Below, piece by piece: positions 1 through 4,751 of a stretch of DNA of 10,887 nt (position 1 is the stretch's first letter; the number at the start of each line of letters is the position of its first letter). A model generated the notes under the pieces. It made no database searches. It was not told the origin of the DNA and was given only the letters and a program-made list of their open reading frames with translations. This DNA is from Chloroflexota bacterium (GTDB lineage: Bacteria > Chloroflexota > Dormibacteria > Dormibacterales > Dormibacteraceae), in NCBI GenBank assembly GCA_003446775.1, contig DMCH01000128.1, positions 6,151 to 17,037 on the forward strand, given 5' to 3'. A program made the position numbers and the translations under genes.

Positions 1-1127
1 CCGTACGTCTTGGCGATGATCTCCTTCATGATCTCGTCCGAGCCGGCGCCGATGCGCCCTAGACGCGCGTTGCGCCATGCCCTTTCGACGGGGAACTCGT
101 GCATGTACCCATGCCCGCCGAGAATCTGGATCGCGTCATCCGCGACCTCGACCGCGACCTGCGTGGCGAGCAGCTTGGCCTGGGAGATCTCCCGCACCGG
201 GTACTCGCCTTTGTCCCACTGCGCGGCGGTCTGGTAGACGAACGCCTGCACTGCAGCGATCTTGGTGCCCATGTCGACGAGCCGATGCTTGATGACCTGG
301 AACTCCGAGATCGGGTGGCCGAAGGCCTGGCGGTTCTGCGCGTAGTTCATCGTGTACTCGAACGTGCGGGCTGCGCCCGCGATGGCTCCGGCGGCGGCGA
401 TCATCCGCTCGCCCTGGAGCTCCCACATCAGGTTCTTGAAGCCGTCCCCCTCCTCACCGATCAGGTTGCCGGCGGGGACGCGGCAGTCCTCGAACAGCAG
501 CTCTGCCGTATCCGACGAATGCATCCCCAGCTTCTTGAGCGTGCGGGTGACCTGGAATCCGGGGGTGCCCTTCTCGATGACGAACAGGTTGTAGCCCTTG
601 TGGCCGCGCTCGCGGTCGGTCTTGGTGACGACGAGCGCCCAGTGGCAGCGGGCGCCGCTCGTAATGAAGATCTTGCGGCCGCTGACGACGAAATGGTCGC
701 CATCGCGCTTCGCGACCGTCGTGATCCCGGCGACGTCACTGCCGGCGTCCGGCTCGGTGATCGCGAGGGCCGCGATGTGCTCGCCCCGGATGGCCGGGAC
801 CAGCCATTTGCGCTTCTGCTCTTCGGTCCCGAATTTGAAGACCGGCGGCGTGGCCATCTCGGTCTGGACGTCGACCGCCATGCCGAGCCCTCCCAGGCCG
901 GCCCTCGCCATCTCTTCGGACAGGACCACGGCCGAGAAATAGTCGCCGCCCTGCCCGCCGTACTCGGGCGGGTAGCGCAGGCCCAGGAAGCCGAGCTCGC
1001 CGAAGCGCTTGAAGATGGAATCCGGGAAGGTCTTCTCCTCCCACTCCTCGAGGTGCGGCTGGACCTCGGTAGCGAGGAACTTCCGGATGTGGAGCCGCAG
1101 CTCTTCGTGGGCGTCCGTGAAGTACAT
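1..1127 (-). CDS. Acyl-CoA dehydrogenase, LCAD/isovaleryl-type (3' end cut by window edge)
   Basis: FAD-dependent alpha,beta-dehydrogenation of an acyl-CoA thioester in fatty-acid or branched-chain catabolism; electrons normally go to electron-transfer flavoprotein. I translated 375 codons from an ATG at 1127. The family signatures are in order: YPPEYGGQGGDY (about residues 52-63), the FAD/substrate motif ALAITEPDAGSDV (120-132), GRKIFITSG (150-158), RQAFG and the C-terminal LGGHGYMHEFPVERAWRNAR, followed by GAGSDEIMKEIIAKTYG at the edge. The protein is therefore nearly complete. The C-terminal position that carries the catalytic Glu in short- and medium-chain enzymes is Gly here (GAGSDEI). 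A Glu at 240 (GERMIAAAG) fits the LCAD/isovaleryl-CoA dehydrogenase base position, so I place it in that subgroup. The substrate cannot be told. The start has no good Shine-Dalgarno; a TACACT box ends 8 bases upstream. The neighbouring micro-gene diverges from it. Confidence 0.95.
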   Translation of the reverse strand, partial: MYFTDAHEELRLHIRKFLATEVQPHLEEWEEKTFPDSIFKRFGELGFLGLRYPPEYGGQGGDYFSAVVLSEEMARAGLGGLGMAVDVQTEMATPPVFKFGTEEQKRKWLVPAIRGEHIAALAITEPDAGSDVAGITTVAKRDGDHFVVSGRKIFITSGARCHWALVVTKTDRERGHKGYNLFVIEKGTPGFQVTRTLKKLGMHSSDTAELLFEDCRVPAGNLIGEEGDGFKNLMWELQGERMIAAAGAIAGAARTFEYTMNYAQNRQAFGHPISEFQVIKHRLVDMGTKIAAVQAFVYQTAAQWDKGEYPVREISQAKLLATQVAVEVADDAIQILGGHGYMHEFPVERAWRNARLGRIGAGSDEIMKEIIAKTY

Positions 1128-1135
1128 CGGGGTGG

Positions 1136-1141
1136 AGTGTA
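1136..1141 (-). promoter_or_regulatory. Possible -10 box for the acyl-CoA dehydrogenase gene
   Basis: TACACT on the minus strand (4 of 6 matches to TATAAT) ends 8 bases before the ATG, which has no Shine-Dalgarno. Initiation about 7 bases after the box would give a leaderless or nearly leaderless mRNA. No convincing -35 is seen. Confidence 0.25.
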
Positions 1142-1170
1142 GGCCGGAACGTCCTGGGGCCTGCTTACGG

Positions 1171-1176
1171 TATGAT
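1171..1176 (+). promoter_or_regulatory. Possible -10 box for the bS22-like/lemA operon
   Basis: TATGAT matches the -10 consensus at 5 of 6 positions and lies in the divergent gap between the acyl-CoA dehydrogenase and the micro-gene. It predicts a leader of about 40 bases, which contains the GGAG ribosome-binding site at 1217-1220. No good -35 is visible at 16-18 bases spacing. Confidence 0.35.
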
Positions 1177-1225
1177 TCGCCGCCTTGGATCCCCTTCGGG
1201 AAATCACTCGTGCCTTGGAGAAAGA

Positions 1226-1324
1226 TTGGGCTCGGTAATCAAGAAGCGGCGCAAGAAGATGCGCAAGCACAAGCACAAGAAGATGCTCAAGAAGACACGT
1301 TGGGCGCGACGCGCGCACGCGTAG
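1226..1324 (+). CDS. bS22-type small ribosomal protein (AURKAIP1/COX24 domain), 32 aa
   Basis: This 32-codon reading frame begins TTG (GSVIKKRRKKMRK...) and ends ...KKTRWARRAHA, then TAG. It is dominated by Lys, Arg and His and matches the actinobacterial AURKAIP1/COX24-domain family, whose members begin MGSVIKKRRKRM and are seen as protein bS22 in mycobacterial small ribosomal subunits. The role assigned is RNA binding within the 30S subunit. The start is supported by GGAG five bases upstream (1217-1220) and by the exact family N-terminus GSVIKK. An automated caller may miss it because of its length and TTG start. lemA starts 12 bases after its stop, so the two are probably co-transcribed, with the lemA ribosome-binding site overlapping this stop codon. 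Family assignment rests on recalled sequence similarity over a very short protein, but the match covers nearly the full length. Confidence 0.85.
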   Translation: MGSVIKKRRKKMRKHKHKKMLKKTRWARRAHA

Positions 1325-1336
1325 GATGACTTCCTG

Positions 1337-1999
1337 ATGGGCCTCACGATCGCAATCGTCATCGTCGTCCTGATCGTTCTTTGGCTGGTCTTCACCTACA
1401 ACGGGCTGATCTCGGCCCGCAACCGGACCCAGGAAGCGTGGTCGGAGATCGATGTCGAGCTCAAGCGACGCCACGACCTGATCCCCAACCTCATGAACAC
1501 CGTGCAGGGTTACATGGGCCACGAGCGCGGCACCCTCGAGGCCGTGACCAATGCCCGGGCGAATGCCGTGGCGGCGGGTGCCACCGGCGACCCGGCCAAG
1601 ATCGGCGCCGCCGAGAACATGCTGAGCCAGAGCCTGCGCAGCCTGTTCGCGGTTTCGGAGAACTACCCCGACCTGAAGGCGATCACCGCCTTCACCAACC
1701 TGCAGGAGACGCTGACCGCGACCGAGGACAAGATCGAGTTCTCGCGACGCTTCTACAACGGCAACGTGAGGGACTACAACATCAAGCTGCAGACCCTCCC
1801 GACGTCGCTCATCGCCGGGGCGCTCGGCTTCAAGGCGTTCGGCTTCTTCCAGGCCGACGAGGGTGACCGGGCCGTGCCTCAGGTGAGCTTCGGCAACACC
1901 CCCTCTGCGGGCGGCCCTCCGGGGCCGGGCTCGCTGCCTCCGGCGGCCGGCTCGGGCCCACCGCCGATGGGTTCGTCGGGACCTCCGCCCCAGCGCTAG
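1337..1999 (+). CDS. lemA: LemA family membrane protein
   Basis: The 220-residue protein has one N-terminal transmembrane helix (about residues 3-21) and then a mostly helical domain with the LemA hallmarks: YNGLISARNRTQEAWSEIDV, RRHDLIPNLMNTV, ENYPDLKA (109-114), NLQETLTATEDKI and SRRFYNGNVRDYN (136-148). Residues from about 187 to the end are a Gly/Pro/Ser-rich tail with GPPP and GPPPQR repeats, probably disordered. LemA proteins are thought to sit in the membrane with an extended helical bundle outside or inside; their biochemical role is unsettled. They often neighbour TPM-domain (YgcG-like) or M48 peptidase genes, but neither is here. The ATG has an AGGA-type site that overlaps the upstream micro-gene stop, suggesting translation from a shared mRNA. 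The stop overlaps the convergent phospholipase D-like gene by 4 bases. Confidence 0.95.
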   Translation: MGLTIAIVIVVLIVLWLVFTYNGLISARNRTQEAWSEIDVELKRRHDLIPNLMNTVQGYMGHERGTLEAVTNARANAVAAGATGDPAKIGAAENMLSQSLRSLFAVSENYPDLKAITAFTNLQETLTATEDKIEFSRRFYNGNVRDYNIKLQTLPTSLIAGALGFKAFGFFQADEGDRAVPQVSFGNTPSAGGPPGPGSLPPAAGSGPPPMGSSGPPPQR

Positions 2000-3039
2000 C
2001 CACCGGCTGACTTCGTCCAATCGGAGTCAAACCGCGAGCTGTACACCGACACGGCGTGCGGGTCCTGAGTTTCGATGTCGAGCTCATGGTTGACGCCCAA
2101 CCCGGAAAGCGTCCAGTTGGCAGACCCCAGGATCAATACTCCGTCGAAAAGGCCGATCTTGGCGTGCAGCAGCGCACCCTTGGGGACCGGATACCAACGC
2201 ACCGCCACGCCGCTTGATGAAAGGACAGCGTAGGCGTGGCGGTTGTAGGGCTGGTTGGGGTCGAGCAGGACCCGGACCACTGAGCCGCGCCGGTGGGCCG
2301 CCGCGAGGCCAGCGAGGATCTGTGGATCGGTGAATGTATAGACCTCCGCCAACACGCGCACGCGCGCGCGGCCCAGCGCGCCCTGGAGCATCGCCCTGAT
2401 CTCTTCGCCCGGCGCGGTCTGGCCAATCTCCGAGGGCGCCGGCGCGAGCGGCGCAGGATGGCCTCCGGCCAGGTCCCAGTCCTGGGCGAAGATGCGCGCG
2501 AGGCGCGCAATCTCCGACGGCGCGTGCGTCTCGAGGACGTAATCGTGGTTGCGGCTGCTGTGCGCGCCCCAGTTCATCCCGCCTACGACAGCCTCGCCGT
2601 CAGCGATCAGGAGCTTCACATGGTCGATCTGATGGCGGACGTCATCGACGGGATACACACGTTCGGGCACTTGCAGCTGGTCAAGGAGTACCGCTGACCG
2701 CCGGCTTGCGTTGACGGTTGGATCCGTGATCACCTGCACCGCCACCCCGCGCGCGTACGCCGCGCCAAGCGCTGACACGAGATCTCGCCGACCCAGCTCA
2801 TACATCTCCACCATCACTCGGGCGCGTGCTGATTCGATGAGTCTCGCGACCAGGTGGAAGATGTCTCCGTCCTGCCACAGGGTCACGGGTTCGGGGCGCC
2901 CCGACCCCGATGTCGGGAGCGCCCCGCCTACACCCGGCGCCTGTGCGACCTGAGCTGCGTTCGCGACCGGCGCCGCGGCTGGGGGAACCGAGCACGCCGT
3001 CAGACCAATCGTCAGCAGCAGGAAAGCAAATCGCGCCAT
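1996..3039 (-). CDS. Secreted lipoprotein of the phospholipase D-like superfamily (two HKD motifs)
   Basis: The 347-residue protein starts with a short Arg-containing n-region, a hydrophobic stretch and the lipobox LTAC, so Cys16 is the predicted lipidated residue and the protein is anchored outside the cytoplasm. An Ala/Pro/Gly linker runs to about residue 50. Two phospholipase D half-domains follow. The first has H140-x-K142-x4-D147 and GGMNW; the second has H292-x-K294-x4-D299 and GSANW. Both catalytic halves are intact. The family cleaves or transfers phosphodiester bonds through a phospho-histidine intermediate, on phospholipids or nucleic acids; the substrate here cannot be told. A secreted nuclease and a phospholipase are both possible. 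It ends in a 4-base overlap with convergent lemA, and a terminator lies just upstream, separating it from the SAM hydrolase gene. The Shine-Dalgarno is weak. Confidence 0.9.
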   Translation of the reverse strand: MARFAFLLLTIGLTACSVPPAAAPVANAAQVAQAPGVGGALPTSGSGRPEPVTLWQDGDIFHLVARLIESARARVMVEMYELGRRDLVSALGAAYARGVAVQVITDPTVNASRRSAVLLDQLQVPERVYPVDDVRHQIDHVKLLIADGEAVVGGMNWGAHSSRNHDYVLETHAPSEIARLARIFAQDWDLAGGHPAPLAPAPSEIGQTAPGEEIRAMLQGALGRARVRVLAEVYTFTDPQILAGLAAAHRRGSVVRVLLDPNQPYNRHAYAVLSSSGVAVRWYPVPKGALLHAKIGLFDGVLILGSANWTLSGLGVNHELDIETQDPHAVSVYSSRFDSDWTKSAGG

Positions 3040-3063
3040 GGCGAGGCGGAACGCTACCGAGAC

Positions 3064-3101
3064 AAGAAAAAGAAACCAACCCAGCCTGTAAAGGCTTGGG
3101 T
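3064..3101 (-). terminator. Intrinsic terminator after the SAM hydrolase gene
   Basis: Read on the minus strand, ACCCAAGCCT and AGGCTGGGT form a hairpin of 9 pairs with one bulged A and a four-base loop (TTAC). It is followed by TGG and a T-rich run (TTTCTTTTTCTT). It starts 4 bases after the stop codon of the SAM hydrolase gene. Its T-tract ends only about 24 bases before the phospholipase D-like start codon, so that gene needs read-through or a promoter overlapping the terminator. Confidence 0.8.
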
Positions 3102-3105
3102 CAGC

Positions 3106-3876
3106 TCAGAGCAGATCCACCCGCATACCCGGCCTTGCGCCAAGCACTCTGTCTGCGCGCGACTCTCGGATGCCGACCTCGAGATACCCCATGCTGCCCA
3201 CGTAAACGAACGGCTCGTTCGGCCTTGCTTCGGCATAAGTCTTCGCAGAAGCGGTGATGTAGTGGTTGTGGATGCGCATCGGCCGGACCGGTGGCTTGAG
3301 GTTCGTCACCAGGTTGCCGAACCCATCGGTCCAGAGCACGCGCGGGCCGGAGTCGTCGAGCATCGTCGGCGGTGCGGTCGGGTGGCCCAGCGACTCGAGC
3401 GGCACGCCCGACGCCAATGCGGCGGCCGCGGGCGCGAACACATCCCGCCCTTCGAAGGTGGGAGCGCCCCCGGGCACGGGCGGAAGCTCCACTGTCTGCT
3501 GCATGCCGACTTCGTCGATGACGATCCCGAACAGCCCGTTGTCGGGGCCGACATAGAAGCGCCCGCCGGCACGAATCACCAGGCGCCGCCGCGAGCTGCC
3601 GACGCCAGGATCCACGACCGCCATGTGCACGGAACCGGCCCGGAAATGTCGCGTGCCGGCGAACAGCATGAAGGCGCCCGCGAAAACGTCGAATCGCGGG
3701 ACCTCGTGACTGACGTCGACAAGCGTCGCGTTCGGGCAGCCAGCGAGCACTACCGCCTTCATCGCCGCGACGAGGGGTGAACCGGTGCCGAAATCGGAGG
3801 TGAGGGTGACTATAGGCGGCCCGGCCGGCGTGCCGTGGCTACCAGTAGCGTGTCTCCTTCCAGGGATCTGCTTCAT
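3106..3876 (-). CDS. S-adenosylmethionine hydrolase (DUF62; SAM hydroxide adenosyltransferase family)
   Basis: This family splits S-adenosylmethionine into adenosine and methionine using water; related fluorinases and chlorinases use halide. The 256-residue protein shows the family motifs VTLTSDFGTGS (23-33), VDVSHEVPRFDVFAGAFML (53-71), the Asp-Arg pair in VDPGVGSSRR (D89, R96), YVGPDNGLF (108-116), TFEGRDVFAPAAAALASG (140-157) and DGFGNLVTNL (184-193). Most family members have TFHGRD; the His, part of the proposed Asp-Arg-His water-activating set, is Glu142 here. Activity may therefore be altered. A halogenase role is not supported, since the length and neighbours are those of the common hydrolase. 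ATG 3876 is the only usable start found before the conserved domain; it gives a roughly 20-residue extension that overlaps the upstream oxidoreductase gene by 38 bases, so the two are one operon. A terminator follows directly. Confidence 0.88.
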   Translation of the reverse strand: MKQIPGRRHATGSHGTPAGPPIVTLTSDFGTGSPLVAAMKAVVLAGCPNATLVDVSHEVPRFDVFAGAFMLFAGTRHFRAGSVHMAVVDPGVGSSRRRLVIRAGGRFYVGPDNGLFGIVIDEVGMQQTVELPPVPGGAPTFEGRDVFAPAAAALASGVPLESLGHPTAPPTMLDDSGPRVLWTDGFGNLVTNLKPPVRPMRIHNHYITASAKTYAEARPNEPFVYVGSMGYLEVGIRESRADRVLGARPGMRVDLL

Positions 3877-4444
3877 CGTGGTATCCGCGCTGCTCCCAGA
3901 AACCGAGCCGGTTGCGCTCCATGAACTCTAGCCCGCGCAACCACTTCGCCGACTTCCAGAAGTACTTCGACGGCACGAAGAGCCGCAGCGGCCACCCGTG
4001 GTCGGGCGTCAGATCCTGCCCGTTCCAGGCATAGCACAACAGGTTCTGCTCGCCGTCCAGTACCTCGAGCGGGACCGAAGTCGTGTACCCGTACTCGCAG
4101 TGAGCCATGACGTACTTCGATTCGGGCTTCGGCTTGACGCGGTCGAGGATCTCGCGAATCGGGACGCCGGTCCAGGTGTCGCCGAGGCGGCTCCAACCGG
4201 TGACGCAATGGATGTCCGCGATCACGTCTTTAGCAGGCAGCGCGCGAAGCTCTTTGTAGTCGAATGTGAGCGGGTTTTCGACCGCGCCGAATGCTTTGAA
4301 GTCCCACGTCGCGATGTCGGTGTTGGGCACCGGGCCGAACTGCAGGAGCGGCCAGCGGTCGGGGGCCGTGAGGGTTTGGCCGGGCGGGATCCGGGCCGGA
4401 TCGACGCCTTCCGGCACGCGCTTGCCCTTGAAGAGGAACGACAT
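3839..4444 (-). CDS. Sulfite-oxidase-like molybdopterin-dependent oxidoreductase, cytoplasmic
   Basis: The 201-residue protein consists essentially of the oxidoreductase molybdopterin-binding domain (SUOX/YedY fold). Visible motifs are the central DIHCVTGWSRLG, where Cys80 is the expected molybdenum ligand, WTGVPIREIL (91-100), the HCEYGYTTSVPLE segment, and DHGWPLRLFVPSKYFWKSAKWLRG (148-171). The C-terminal FWEQRGYHDEADPWKETRYW is typical of the short actinobacterial-type sulfite-oxidase-like family. There is no Tat or Sec signal, no heme domain and no membrane helix, so it is predicted to stay in the cytoplasm, unlike MsrP/YedY. The substrate is unknown. It is the first gene of a pair with the SAM hydrolase. 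There is no Shine-Dalgarno; a TATACT box ends 6 bases before the ATG, which suggests a leaderless mRNA. Confidence 0.9.
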   Translation of the reverse strand: MSFLFKGKRVPEGVDPARIPPGQTLTAPDRWPLLQFGPVPNTDIATWDFKAFGAVENPLTFDYKELRALPAKDVIADIHCVTGWSRLGDTWTGVPIREILDRVKPKPESKYVMAHCEYGYTTSVPLEVLDGEQNLLCYAWNGQDLTPDHGWPLRLFVPSKYFWKSAKWLRGLEFMERNRLGFWEQRGYHDEADPWKETRYW

Positions 4445-4450
4445 CTCGCG

Positions 4451-4456
4451 AGTATA
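4451..4456 (-). promoter_or_regulatory. -10 box for a leaderless oxidoreductase/SAM hydrolase mRNA
   Basis: TATACT (5 of 6 consensus) on the minus strand is separated from the ATG by only CGCGAG. Initiation about 7 bases downstream falls on the A of the start codon, and no ribosome-binding site is present. No clear -35 is seen. Confidence 0.5.
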
Positions 4457-4512
4457 GGAATCGCCGTCCTGCGTGCGGTTGTTCCGGACTCAGAGGCCTA
4501 TTCTTGCCGGGC

Positions 4513-4518
4513 TATACT
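4513..4518 (+). promoter_or_regulatory. -10 box of the tRNA-Ala gene
   Basis: TATACT on the plus strand lies 19 bases before the first base of the mature tRNA, leaving room for a short 5' leader removed by RNase P. It has the same hexamer as the divergent oxidoreductase promoter. A -35 match is not evident. Confidence 0.5.
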
Positions 4519-4537
4519 GGCCTTTCCCCAAGCGTGT

Positions 4538-4613
4538 GGGCCTGTGGCGCAGCTGGGAGCGCGCTTGAATCGCACTCAAGAGGTCAGGGGTTCGAATCCC
4601 CTCAGGTCCACCA
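4538..4613 (+). tRNA. tRNA-Ala (anticodon CGC), CCA encoded
   Basis: The 76 bases fold into a full cloverleaf. The acceptor stem GGGCCTG pairs with CAGGTCC and includes the G3-U70 wobble that marks alanine tRNAs. The D stem is GCGC/GCGC, the anticodon stem CTTGA/TCAAG has the seven-base loop ATCGCAC, and the T arm is AGGGG-TTCGAAT-CCCCT. The discriminator is A73 and CCA is encoded at 4611-4613. Position 33 is T, so the anticodon at 4571-4573 is CGC, which reads GCG codons, common in such a GC-rich genome. The encoded CCA and the intact arms argue for a functional gene. Confidence 0.96.
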
Positions 4614-4666
4614 TCTTCTGTCTCACGACATCGTGTCTAAAACTGACGGAGTTCGTTGACACTTGA

Positions 4667-4695
4667 GGTCTCCAGCGAAATGTAAGGAGGAGACC
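4667..4695. repeat. Inverted repeat overlapping a Shine-Dalgarno-like sequence
   Basis: GGTCTCC (4667-4673) and GGAGACC (4689-4695) are perfect 7-base arms with a 15-base loop. The right arm shares its first two bases with the AAGGAGG at 4684-4690. There is no T-run, so it is not an obvious terminator. Confidence 0.45.
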
Positions 4696-4724
4696 AGTTG
4701 ACGGAACGAGAACTCTCGAGGAAC

Positions 4725-4751
4725 GCGGACGCCTCGTGGCCGATTGTCCGC
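4725..4751 (-). terminator. Possible hairpin terminator after the ABC permease gene
   Basis: GCGGAC and GTCCGC are 6-base arms immediately after the permease TAA. Inside them GCC/GGC can add three pairs across a five-base bulge. A second small hairpin (CGAGA/TCTCG, 4707-4718) follows on the minus strand. There is no T-tract, so termination is uncertain. Confidence 0.3.

Larger units (their letters stand above)
4614..4751. other. Gene-free tRNA 3' flank with several hairpins and an orphan ribosome-binding site
   Basis: These 138 bases lie between the tRNA and the end of the permease gene and look less GC-rich than the genes around them. They hold a short inverted repeat CACGA-CA-TCGTG (4624-4635), a perfect TTGACA (4656-4661), an inverted repeat GGTCTCC/GGAGACC (4667-4673 and 4689-4695), and AAGGAGG (4684-4690) seven bases before a TTG at 4698. 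They also hold CGAGA-AC-TCTCG (4707-4718). The TTG frame gives only 36 codons (to 4808) and runs antisense into the permease gene, so I do not call it a gene. No integrase or direct repeat of the tRNA end was seen. Confidence 0.5.

Noticed and set aside
99..1142. Long plus-strand open frame (347 codons) opposite the acyl-CoA dehydrogenase
   Set aside because: The minus strand encodes an unambiguous acyl-CoA dehydrogenase through the same bases. The plus frame is a low-complexity Asp/Glu/Arg/Leu-rich shadow typical of high-GC DNA.
461..2020. 519-codon minus-strand frame across lemA and the dehydrogenase
   Set aside because: It is antisense to lemA and out of frame with the dehydrogenase; its Arg/Ser/Pro-rich product has no recognisable motif.
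3106..3876. Fluorinase/chlorinase (halogenating) function
   Set aside because: Annotation pipelines often use that name for DUF62 proteins, but nothing here shows a halogenase-specific feature and there are no halometabolite genes nearby.
3998..4666. Plus-strand frame of 222 codons running through the tRNA
   Set aside because: Its end is a translation of the tRNA-Ala gene and its start is antisense to the oxidoreductase gene.
4538..4751. Integrated element or attachment site at the tRNA-Ala 3' end
   Set aside because: No integrase is present and no copy of the tRNA 3' end was seen elsewhere in the window; the idea remains untested.
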